Assembly (NCBI GenBank): GCA_015499995.1
Contig: JADNRV010000034.1
Coordinates: forward strand, 186,001 to 250,000
Source of the DNA: Flammula alnicola
Lineage: Eukaryota > Basidiomycota > Agaricomycetes > Agaricales > Strophariaceae
Direction: 5' to 3'
DNA length: 64,000 nt
Each line of letters starts with the position of its first letter. Within the stretch, counting starts at the first letter, position 1. Shown one piece after another: positions 1 through 9,884 of this stretch. The position numbers and the translations under genes were made by a program. The notes under the pieces are model-generated. The model saw only the letters and a program-made list of their open reading frames with translations, was not told the origin of the DNA and did no database searches.

Positions 1-172
1 AGTCCTTAAAGGCCTTCTGGATGACTTGAATACGGCCGATAGTTTGAGAAATGCTGATAAGAAAATCCAGGTAAAAGATCGCACCTCTACGTGGGTCTGT
101 GGACATCCCAACGACGGAAGTGAAACATTTTCCTGTAATCATCAGATTGCCCGCTGTGAATCTCCATGAATC
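1..172 (-). CDS. 3' part of an unidentified protein gene, running off the window
   Basis: On the minus strand a stop-free stretch of about 57 codons runs from a plausible intron acceptor (CCCAGTAG before base 172) to the window edge. It reads DSWRFTAGNLMITGKCFTSV, then GMSTDPRRGAIFYLDFL and ISISQTIGRIQVIQ. Composition is protein-like and codons look ordinary, but I do not recognise the family. Upstream exons (higher coordinates) and the continuation beyond base 1 are not resolved. It lies downstream of RPP1 on the same strand. It could also be a chance open stretch; reading the flanking sequence would settle that. Confidence 0.35.
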
Positions 173-962
173 CTACTGGGGCTCGAAATTGAGCGGAAAT
201 TGATATCGATATCGAAGATAATAACCTAAAGTTGAAGAAACGTAGCTGCGAAAAGTTGTGTATGAGATTCTCAACCCACGTAATTGTCGAACCCCGCGCA
301 CATCAAAGTATGTTCTTAGGCAATGCTAGTCTCTCCTGACAGACCATATACAAACAGAGACAATCCCTGTGAACGTCAGAGTACAGTTTCGCACCTCAGA
401 TCCTCGAACATTCAACTCCAGTAGAACTTTGTCTTATGACGCGGGATAAGTAAGGCGAAAAACAAGACTGATATCAGGGCTTTGAAGTTTGTACCTCCAT
501 GACTGTTAGCGTGTGACAGGCGATCCTCCCCCTGTCAAGACGTGGATGTCGAACGCGAGCTATGCGGTTCCGCAAGTTCTTCGGAGGAAGTGCGGAAACA
601 AATTGCGCCCTTAAACGCTCACACATAAATTTGCAACCGATTCGCTGTGTAGCTCCACCGGAGTCTGAGGTGGAAGCACCAGCCGAGGGGCACAATGCAG
701 TCGAGGATGGTCGGATCGAAAAGTTGTAGTGAAAAGAGCTGTCATAAACACGTCAAAGATCGAGAACGCTGAATACCGTCATAACTCAATCCTGATCCCT
801 AAATTGCAGGTTATGGGCTCATGCTCGACGACTCGTTGTATCTTCGCAAGTGAAGGGCTTTACGATGGAGGCTCAAATAGAATCCCACAAGAAGAGTGTT
901 TAAGAATTTGGTTGCGATAAGTAGCGTGGATGCAGGATAACATAAAGATGGAGGTAAGACAA
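173..962. other. No gene assigned
   Basis: Stretch between the partial gene and the RPP1 stop codon. The minus strand is open from about 474 to 695 with a mixed, arginine-rich translation that resembles no family I know. It may be an upstream exon of the partial gene or chance. Confidence 0.4.
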
Positions 963-1551
963 CTAATCGAACAGTCCGAAGCCCTAAAATCAGAACATGG
1001 TGTGTTAGGCAAGGCTCGATGAAATATAAAATTCATACGCACCATGTCGTCGTCTGACTCTTCCTTCTCCTCGGCTTTCTCCTCCTCTTTGGGTGCCTCC
1101 GCGGCGGGTGCACCACCGGCGGCAGCAGCAGGGGCAGCAGATCCAGCAGCAGGTGCTCCTCCTCCGGCACCAACGTTTGACAGCAGCTCCTTGATGTTCT
1201 TTCCAGCAAGGGCTTTTTCGAGGAGGGTGGCCCAGATGGGCTCGACTTCGACGTTGGCGGCGTTTGTCAGAGCGACAATTTTGTCAGCCTAAAAATTGAC
1301 CGCTTAGAAATCCCCTCAACCCTTCCAATTCGATGATTAACGCACGGTGATTTCGATACCCTCATCGGCGAGGATAAGGGCGGCGTATGTTGAGGCGAGA
1401 TCAGTGGAGGCCTGCGAAGGGAAAAAAGCGGCATCAGTCAAAAAGTACATCCACATCCGTTTTCCCGCATCCATCCCAAATCCACCCAGGAGAACCACGA
1501 AAACGGCCCCAGAACATCCATAAAGACCCGATAAGACGAATTACACACCAT
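963..1551 (-). CDS. RPP1: 60S acidic ribosomal protein P1
   Basis: P1 forms the lateral stalk of the large ribosomal subunit with P0 and P2 and recruits elongation factors. Four exons fit: 1549-1551 (only the ATG), 1346-1411, 1043-1288 and 963-983, giving 111 residues, the usual P1 size. Visible features are the N-terminal helical part [18 protein letters not shown], the dimerisation region ending in [19 protein letters not shown], an alanine/glycine/proline hinge, the acidic EESDDDM stretch and the invariant C-terminal GFGLFD. The last intron (984-1042) separates the acidic tail from GFGLFD, so an unspliced reading would miss the functional tip. The one-codon first exon, ending in a GTGTGT donor, is the least certain part. 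Confidence 0.93.
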
Positions 1552-3123
1552 TGGTACAAGAATACGGGAGGTGGGGAACAAGAGTTAGGTCGCTGTCGTT
1601 GTTATATCGTGAGGTGACCACCGGCTCCGTTGTGGGCTCGGTGTTGTCACGTGGAAATAAATTGCCTTTTTTGGAGTTCGTTTTGCCGTCAATTGACTGA
1701 GACTCATCGCCCCCGAACACGAACAACCCTCTTACTCATGCGTCGTCTTTCGATATCTCAGATGATATGGAATGTGTGTTTCCCATCTTTTCTGACCTTG
1801 CAACAATGAATAATGACCGAAGTTTTGTCGTTTCCGAGTCGATTCGATGAAGGTTGCGTAATTTCTGTTGTTACGAGGACCCTTTAGGGGCTTCGTTTTT
1901 AACCCGACTTCTGCAGGAGGACCCTTTGGCATCAAAACTGAGGGAAATTTTGTACATGTTTGTTTGATGGACAGGTTTATCTTATCTATAGTCACATGAG
2001 CATTAACACGTGATATTTGTCAGCCTTGCAAAGTAGCGGTGTACAAATTCTTTTATAACCCGGACCTCTGCAAAGAGGACCCTTTGGCATCAAAACTGAG
2101 GGAAATTTTGTACATGTTTGTTTGATGGCTATGTTTATCTTATCTATAGTCAATTTCGGTGTGTTCAGGAAGTGGGATGCTCAGTCCCCACCGCGAGGAG
2201 CCAACTGCAGGTTGGCGACAAGCGGCACTTATTGCTAGTATGAATAAATGTTCTTTCACTTCTTTACTGGGATGATCTATGCAATTGAGAGGCCACAAGG
2301 AGCCAACTAAATTTGATAGGCATATTATCACTTTAAAACTATCAAAGTGAGGGGAATCTGAATGAGAGATTGGGAAGCGCTGACCATTCACTGAATCTGC
2401 TGAGTATATTTAGCAACTAGTAATAGCAGAGGCACCATCAGCACATAACCACGTGCAGAAACTTTCACAAAAATATGCAAAGACTGCAGTATTGCTCGGA
2501 CGATGGAGATCTTGGGCTCAATCAAAAGCTATTGATGAGTAGAATTCATTTATCATAATTTTGGAGCTTAGTAAAAGACCCTCCTATGTGAAATTTGGGA
2601 ATTACTGTAGACATTTCCCACATTTGGACATTCTTTGTCATTATCTGACATTGCCTTTACCCAGCTACCAGGGCTAGCTAGTCCGAAAGTAGGCTCACAT
2701 TTGGAAAGTAGGCTTGCGCTTAGAAAATAAACTCACATTTAGAAAATAGGCTCACTTTTCTAGTATATAGCTTGTGTAATATAATTTGGGTCCCTTGGTC
2801 AAGTAATGTAGTGCACTATTAAAGAAAAAGGTGGCTTCCATTAGAAAGTGGCTCAGCTGGCAAGCTTAACATGTGCGTGCAAATGAGAATTAGTTGACTC
2901 ACAATAAGATCTACCTAAATGTGTGTTGGAAAGTACAAAAATACCTTAAAAGTGCGTCGCAAGATTAGTGCAGCTTATTTGAATAAATGTGTAGTTTCAC
3001 TGTCATACAAGGCCTGACAAGAGATAAGACAGTCCAGGACAAAGGATCCTTGTCAGTGGTAGGCCAACTGTCAGGACAAAATGTGGGTAAGAATGCGGGT
3101 ATGCTGATGTGATTTCTATCAGT
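1552..3123. other. Gene-free, repeat-bearing region
   Basis: No reading frame here looks coding. It contains the 1901-2152 direct repeat (listed separately) and, at about 2683-2755, a few degenerate copies of a roughly 24 bp motif resembling GAAAATAGGCTCACATTT. The sequence is AT-rich compared with the coding regions. Confidence 0.6.
1901..2152. repeat. Pair of about 95 bp direct repeats
   Basis: Copies at 1901-1993 and 2057-2152 are nearly identical through GGACCCTTTGGCATCAAAAC and the following ACATGTTTGTTTGATGG, ending in TTATCTTATCTATAGTCA. A shorter echo (ACGAGGACCCTTTAGGGG) lies at about 1873. The start-to-start distance is about 156 bp. No coding potential. Confidence 0.85.
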
Positions 3124-3225
3124 CAGCATGTACTGGACTGGACATGATGACTGTATGTCATTGCATCAGCATGTACCGGACTGAACATGATGACTGTATG
3201 TCATCACATCAGCATCCATCACTGG
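3124..3225. repeat. 43 bp tandem repeat, about 2.3 copies
   Basis: Units start with CAGCATGTAC at 3124 and 3167, and a partial third (CAGCATCCATC) starts at 3210. Each full unit includes ACATGATGACTGTATGTCAT. The 43 bp period is exact between the first two units. Confidence 0.85.
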
Positions 3226-3339
3226 ACGGGTTCAGCCAATCAGCCAACCCTCCCTTCACCGCCGCCACTGCAGCCTTGTAAGCTAGAATTATATATGCGC
3301 TTCTTCTACATACAGTGTGCTGGGGGACAGGACATATGG

Positions 3340-3735
3340 TCACTGTTGGGGGCAGGTGATGGTAAACATGGGGTCAACAATGCGAGAAATGATGTCCGGG
3401 ACTGTATTTTGGGGGCTGCTCATTGTTGGGGGCGCTTTTGGGCACGGAAAAAAATTCTAATGGGGTCTATAAATATATTCTGAGCCCCCACCCTTTGCGC
3501 ACCTCGGGAGAATGGCTTTGGATGACGTTCCTATTTGGGGCTGGGCTGCTATCAAACAACTGTCAACAATGCAGGAAATGATGCTCGGGCTTGTATTTTT
3601 GCTTGCGCTCATCGTGTGGGGCAGTTTGACTGCGGAAAAAAATCCAATGGGGTCCAATAATATATTGCTACCCATTGCGGCCCTCTGCGCATCTCACGGG
3701 GGGCGGGGATGGGTGGATTGAGATGGATGACTTTG
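3340..3735. repeat. Diverged tandem duplication, period about 188 bp
   Basis: Two diverged copies share ordered blocks: CAACAATGCGAGAAATGATG at about 3376 and CAACAATGCAGGAAATGATG at about 3564, then CGGAAAAAAATYCWATGGGGTC, then a TGCGCAYCTC block and TGGCTTTGGATGAC or its relative. Open frames across it are incidental. Confidence 0.75.
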
Positions 3736-3757
3736 GATGACAGTCTAAAATTAGACG

Positions 3758-3905
3758 GAAAGCGCCTCGGTGTGATATTTTTAGATGCCAGCGCTTGTTG
3801 TTTGTTATCTATAGATTAGATAGCCAGAAAGCGCCCTAGCCTGATATTTTTAGATGTAGATGCTCGTGCCTCGGCGACTGTCTCTGTTATCTATTGATTA
3901 GATAC
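3758..3905. repeat. About 70 bp tandem repeat, two copies
   Basis: GAAAGCGCC followed by TGATATTTTTAGATG occurs at 3758 and 3827, each followed by GTTATCTATWGATTAGATA. Period is about 69-77 bp. Function unknown. Confidence 0.75.
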
Positions 3906-4189
3906 CTTTGATCAATCCCACGCTCATGTTCAAAAATAGACACGGTTCTCTGTGCTTGAAAACCTCAGGTAAAAAAGAATAAATAGAAAACATTGAATAT
4001 ATTTGAAATAGTGATACTACTAGTCATAAGGCATACAATAAAGAACATAAAATACAAGAATGAGGATAAGCGAACAAGGAGGGGGCATGTCGACGTGAGC
4101 AATGCACGTCGTCGCCTCTCCTGCTGCTGCTTATTCTCGTTCTCCTCCATGTCGTCGTATCGCGGCTGCCGCTGCTCCCACCTTGTTGT

Positions 4190-4920
4190 CGCCGTCATAA
4201 CGGGGCAACAGCAGGAGCGGCGATGCCGCTGCTTCGATCTCGTTGTTGCCGTATCTGAGCAGCAGCAGTCGTGCTGGTGCTGCTCCTACCCCGTCGTCGT
4301 CGCCGTATCTGTAGCAATGGGTGCTGCTCCTGCTCCTGCTCATCGGCACTGCACCCGGGCAGCAGCACCGGTCATGATGCTGTCGCTGCTCCCCATTGTC
4401 GTCGCCGTATCTGAGCAGCAGCAGTGGGCACTGATGCTCCTGCTCCTGCCTCGTTGCCCTTGCCGTATACGAGCAGCAGCTGCCATCGTGCAGCTGCTGC
4501 AGTGTCCACCTCATCGCTGTCGTGCACAAGCAGCAGCAGCAGTCGCTCTGCCGCCGCTGCCGCCGCCTTGCCGTCGTTGGCGTACTCCTCCCACCTTGTC
4601 ACCGTCACCGTATACGAGCAGCAGCGGTCGTGCTGTTGCCGCTGCTCCGCCCTCGTCATCGTCGTCATATTCGCATACCAGCAGCAGCAGCGCCGCCCTC
4701 GTCGTCATCGTCATTGTCGTCGGATCCGCATGGGAGCAGCAGCAGTTGTGCTGGTGCTGCTCCACTCTTGTCGTCGTCGTCGGATCCGTATACGAGCAGT
4801 AGCGGTCGCGCTGCTGCTACGCCGCCCTCGTCGTCGTCGTAGCCGGATCCGTATACCAGCAGTAGCAGGGTCATCCTGCTGCTGCTGCTTCCATCTCGTC
4901 GCCATCGCCGTATTGTCCTG
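4190..4920. repeat. Degenerate minisatellite, about 11 units of about 60 bp
   Basis: A core resembling GCCGTATACGAGCAGCAGCAG recurs at about 4250, 4310, 4405, 4462, 4520, 4608, 4668, 4722, 4784 and 4844, with spacings clustering near 60 bp (two gaps of about 90). Units also share GTCGTCGTC and TGCTGCTCC blocks. Because units are built from CAG and GTC triplets, several frames on both strands stay open for 80-270 codons with Arg/Ser/Ala-rich translations. I treat those frames as by-products, as no start context, splice pattern or domain supports a protein. Confidence 0.75.
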
Positions 4921-5531
4921 TCGGAGCCGCCAGAGGAATAAGGACCGAGATGACGACCTTTCAACGGTCGTCGTCGTCACCTCGTTATCTTGCCTGTGGA
5001 TCGGGTAAGTGAGGGGATGGAGAGGAAGAACAGAAAACGAATCGAGTCTGACTCGATTCGTTGCGCACCGGGTGGGTCTCCCTCTACCAGGGTCTCCCCT
5101 CGCGTCTTCTCACCCCTCACCTCCTTCCGATTTGCTTGGACACCCATGTAGTAGCAGGGGGAGGAGAAGAAAGGGGGTGGCGGGGCTGGATGGTTAGAGA
5201 CGAAGGTGACAACCCGAACTCAACCGGGTGCGGTTGATCGCATTTCGGGGAAAGCCGAAATCCGGTCCGCACTTCCCGCCTTTCGTCCCCATCGTCGAGT
5301 GCGTCTCGGACGATGTTAGGTGATGAGTAGATACATAGATTATCATCGGAATGTATTCAGAATATAATAAATGCACCTTTTAGTGACTTCCGAGGCCAGA
5401 ATTTGCCCTCGAGAAGAGTGGTACTCACCTCTCCTCCGGCAAATTTCAGACTTGATATGGGCTGGGCAGCCACCTGGTCCTCGTTTTGCCATGCGAAGCA
5501 ATGGCCCTCATCCCTCCAAGTAAGGACAATA
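4921..5531. other. No gene assigned
   Basis: Non-coding in appearance. A short perfect inverted repeat (CGAATCGAGT, three bases, ACTCGATTCG) lies at about 5039-5061. A second weaker one (CATCGTC ... GACGATG) is at about 5289-5315. Confidence 0.5.
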
Positions 5532-5944
5532 CAGTCATCAACCGGCTAATGATACACCACCGGTCAATGATACACTTTTGTCACCCTCATAACTTCCTCA
5601 AATGTGCATATTTTTTTATCAACCAAATGTTCAATGAAAACATCTATATCTCAAGTAAAATTTGGCACCAATCAAGCGACGATTGCGTGAATTCTGACAA
5701 CATGGCATCTCGTGCAAAAGTGCATGTTTTTCGGATTTGGCCGAAAACTGTCCCACCACTCAATGATACACCAATGTTTTGGGAATTACTCAACGGGAAC
5801 TCATCCAAATCCACTGAGGCTTTGAGGGCATATATTAGATATATTATCAAGATTTACTATTAGGTTGGTGTGGCGAAAAATTGTGGTATTGAATTTAAAT
5901 TTGATTTTTAAAGATTCACTGTATCATTAGCCGGTGGATGACTG
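5532..5944. mobile_element. Non-autonomous TIR transposon (MITE), TA target, Tc1/mariner-pogo-like ends
   Basis: The ends are inverted repeats of about 25 bp differing at one base: CAGTCATCAACCGGCTAATG at the left and, read inward from the right, CAGTCATCCACCGGCTAATG, both continuing ATAC. They are directly flanked by TA at 5530-5531 and 5945-5946, the duplication expected of Tc1/mariner superfamily elements. Inside, a motif like CACCACYSRTCAATGATACAC recurs near both ends. At 413 bp and without a transposase frame it is a MITE. The open frame spanning it is incidental. Confidence 0.85.
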
Positions 5945-6223
5945 TATGCATTGTTCAGCCGTGGTATGGTATATCTACTAAAATTACATGGTATAACGTA
6001 GAGCTCTTTAAGATGAGTCCAAAATGCGTCAATACAACCAATGTTCCAAATAATGGGGACACTGGTCTACTGAGTAACTCCCGACCGTAATGCGCCAAGT
6101 GATATATCCCAGACATAGTATGTATGTCAGAGAGAAACAGCGCGAGGACGTTCCGGAAAGCAACCGTTGACCGAGATTCTATTATGAAAGACACCGGCAT
6201 TCCAGCGTTCGGTTATATGCGAC

Positions 6224-8257
6224 TTATGGTTCGCGTTGTTTTTCTTCCTGCAAGTTTCTCGCCCGCTCCATCGCCCGAATTTCTTGTCGCCGTGAGAGCC
6301 ATTGGATAATAATAAGCGTCGTGCACGATAAGGCAACCCATGCTATCAGGATTCCAAAATGCATACCCACTGAGAGGAGAAGAATGCGTATCAGTATAAA
6401 AGATGAATGAAAAGCGCTCGAATAATGCTTACACTTATTTTTTGTTCCAAAGATGATAGTCCGAACGGCTTTGGAGAAGCTATAAAATGGCCAAGCATTT
6501 CCATAGCGGTATATACTTGGAAGAACCTCAAGAGGGAAAAGGTTGATAGAGACATTCGCTGAAGACAGCCAGTGAGAATCGCAATAGCAAACCAAGGCGA
6601 AGCAGAAGCTTACAAATCATCCAAGTGATCATAAAGAACTGAGTGTACTGTTTGAGGAGGACTATAAGTGACTCTAACGCGAGTCCGCTGAGAATTTCAT
6701 ATCAATCAGTTCGATGTCACTTTTACTTTAGAACGATCTACTTACGCCGCGAGCATGTAGACCCATGTTACCATCCAGAAAATCACAAAGCCCGCTCTAT
6801 GAAAACTATCCAGTAATGTCAGTCATATGTTCGCCTTCAAAATTTTCCAAAGACCTACGTATGATAGACATTGAGCTTGAACGCCACATTGAGCAACGTG
6901 TAACACAGCTACGTGGGCAGTCAGTCTCAAATGGAGAAACGGATTCGACGAACGACGAACCGATAAGAAGAAATATGCCAGGAAAGAACAGAGCAAGCGC
7001 AGGGTTATTAGTGATCGGAAACTAAGGTGCATGGGGAGGCGGGACTCTTGGCGTGCGCTAGCTGCGATTGTCTATTGCAAGGTGAATTAAAGTATGCAAA
7101 ACACAGCGCTGCATGTGGACGTACGACAACGAAGAACGACATGATCAAAAGGAAAATAAGGCCGGAGAAGACAGGAGCAGTAGCTCTACAGAAGAAATGT
7201 CATTAGTGTGTCGTAATCATAGATAACAACGAAAGAAAGACGTACACTGGCTGTGCAAATGGTAAAACATTTACGAGGGTATAATCTACCGGATTCACTA
7301 CCGTCTGCGGCGATGTCGATAAGAGTGAGGCCAAATTCGGCAAGGAGGATAGACGAGAGGCAAATTGAATCGAAGTGTTGAGCGTGACAGTATCGAGCGA
7401 CGTTTGGACCTTCAAATACACGGCATTAGTGGAATGATCTTACGAAAATTGCAAACGTTACTCACAAATGCCCTGAGAAAATCCCGACTACAAGGGAAGG
7501 CAATAAATTGCAAGGACTTGGCTCGATTCGAGACGAACTTACTATGCGTTTTCGTTGCGGCCTTCCGTTCCCCACGCCGTTACGGCTGCAGATCCGTTGT
7601 AAGACGGGTCTGGATTGGATATCGAGCTCTCGAGACGAGCAGTAGATCCTGGGTTAACTGCAGAAAGGGCTCTAGTTTCTGTTTTACGCGGATTCATTAG
7701 TAACGTCGATGCTTACTAGTAACCATGAACCAGGCCTGTTCGTCCTTCAACGCTTGCACCACAGCGGGTACACCTTCCGGAAATCGACTGGATGGTATCA
7801 CCGCCCAGTTGACTATGCTATTGGGTGATGACGTGAGCCCTTCAATAACAGCTTGTCCGATTTCGCCTCCATCGAAATCCTTTTCGAGCCAATAAATTAG
7901 AAAACGACGTCATTAAAAAGGGAGAGTACTCACAACAATCCACCCGGGCAATGAGTATGCAGGAACCTTCCAAAGCGCACCCCAGAGGATAGCGAAAACG
8001 CCGAGTATCGTGAGAGTGACCAGGAACACCCCCCGGAGGTAGATTTTGAAGTAAGTCGCACGGGCGCGAGCTAACTCTCTGTCTCCTTGTTGCCAAAGTC
8101 GCTTCCGAAACATTCCAGATGGAGAAGTCGAGGGGGGTACACCACCATCAGAGTTTGATGCGGTCGGTGTCATGCTATCATGGGAGCCGAGGGAGATAAG
8201 TGCGCTTGCGTGCTTGGATTCAACTTCAGTCGATCTGGTGTCCACAGAGGAGGTCAT
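6224..8257 (-). CDS. DUF3533 / SNG1-family membrane protein, copy A
   Basis: The DUF3533 family includes yeast Sng1, linked to resistance to nitrosoguanidine and other stress; the molecular role is not settled. Twelve exons join in frame to 468 residues: 7934-8257, 7717-7879, 7543-7657, 7466-7487, 7246-7409, 7125-7185, 6961-7071, 6859-6908, 6746-6796, 6614-6687, 6433-6558, 6224-6369. A cytosolic N-terminus precedes the first membrane helix (FLVTLTILGVFAILWGALW), then the family signature PGWIV-DFDGG, a large non-cytosolic domain with LPNLASLLSTSPQTV, and five C-terminal helices ending in ILIAWVALSCTTL. Start at 8257 (MTSSVDTRSTE) is chosen because upstream sequence in frame has no family similarity. 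Exon lengths match the next gene upstream, its tandem paralogue. Copy A uses an unusual GTTCGT donor after exon 7. Confidence 0.9.
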
Positions 8258-9884
8258 TGGGGCGAAAGTATAACGGGGGTCTTGGAGAAGGGTTTTCAAG
8301 AATGCTCCCTCCTTGCGGAGGAAATATAAAGCTGAGAGGTTCGCTGGAACTTGGCCAGATCCGTGAATAGGCAATGCCAGTGCAGTTCGAGAATATACGC
8401 CGCCATAGAATGACACACAGAGCCGATCGCCGAGAGAACGTGCCAACTTCCATGGATCCTTTGATCCTCGGGATGACCCCGATGCGTATGAGCTGGCGCG
8501 GAGATGAGATGCTTACACGCACTTAAACGCGGTCATCCACGAGTCATCCACGGTTGACAAGCTTCAAGAAGTTGCGGCTCTTCCAGTCGTCCCCGTCGGT
8601 CTGTATAGCACTGGTACGACCCCAGCGGTTCGACTGTTAAGAACATTATTAATGCCCACCCCTTCTTCAAGAATAATCAATCCTTCAGAGCTTTGAAACA
8701 TGATCATCACGGATTGCGCCATCCTCGGTTTCATACGGTCCCTCTGTAGGCCTCTTCTTTCGGAGAGTGAGTGCTGATCTATATATATATATGAGCACGT
8801 CAACCTATAGCCGTCCACAGGACATTATGCATGGATGCGGGTATGACTGTGAACCTGAGGCCTGAGGCCTTGTCATGGTGAAGCCTCCAAAGAGGTATAA
8901 AACATGTGCTTCTGGCAAGCATTTGTCTTTTTCAATTCTTTTCAAATTCGAGGGTCGCAACCAATTAGACGATTTCCAAGGTTAAAGAGGAAGGGGACAA
9001 GTGGGGACAAGAGCTGGCGTCAACTGACCGCTAAGTCTCGGGCTCGGGCACGGGCTCGGGCAACATATTTGTAAGCATTTGGCGTGTTATTATCCCGTGA
9101 CGTCCACCCGCTAAACCCTCACCTCCCCCACCTGAATAGCCTGAATCCGCTTATTAGCATTGCGCAAAGGGTCACAATGTTTTCCTCCCGGCGTTCCATT
9201 AATCTCCTTACCTCTGCTCCCGTCCCTTCTTCCTCATGGACGACCTCACCTTACAAACTGCGGATTCCTTGACAGCCACATTAGTACCCTTCCAGTCTAT
9301 CAAATCGATATCAGTCGGATATCGGAACTCGGTGCGCTAGGCCACTCTAATTTTGAAATGGCGTGCTCTTCTACTCTCTTCAACCCTGGCCTGCCTCATC
9401 TTTGTACATCTCCTACACACCTTACGCTGAAGTTGGTCAAATTTATCTTTTCCCTGGAAAGTCATGGGAAAGCTAGCGCTGCGTACTACTCGCGAGTCGT
9501 TTAAATTTGAGTCCAAGTTTTTAGGAGCCCGAACATCGAAGGCAAGGCCATTCACCTGGAAGCACAGGAAGACGGCTCCGAGTTGTCTATTATTACAAAC
9601 TCATACGACGAAGTGTAGCTTCTGCCCACCCTACTAAATTCAAAAGCTTGTATTCCTAAGTTCCTTGGCCGCGATTAATATACACACTGCCACATGCAAA
9701 GCAGTCCACATTGAAAGCTATCTACTTCAATGAATAATATGGTATATAATAAAGCCAACTTCAGGCGTTAGTATTCTATGAGAGGCGGTATTAAGCAGGT
9801 CCAAGGGTAAAGTCTCCTTTTCCACCAATGCATGGAGCGTTCTATCGACGCCCTAAATCCCGAATGCTCGGCGTGTAGATTGCA
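8258..9884. other. Intergenic between the two SNG1-like genes
   Basis: No convincing coding exon on either strand. A short AT run (ATATATATATAT) is near 8780, and a GGGCTCGGGCAC repeat near 9045. The 8260-8520 part is probably promoter and 5' leader of copy A. Confidence 0.6.

Noticed and set aside
1044..1292. Plus-strand Ser/Ala-rich frame
   Set aside because: Exact antisense of the RPP1 third exon, which is supported by GFGLFD and its splice sites.
3993..5008. Several overlapping frames of 80-270 codons on both strands
   Set aside because: They come from the triplet-based minisatellite. Translations are low-complexity in every frame, with no domain, start context or splicing.
5486..5863. 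Plus-strand frame of 125 codons
   Set aside because: It lies almost wholly within the 413 bp MITE and resembles no transposase.
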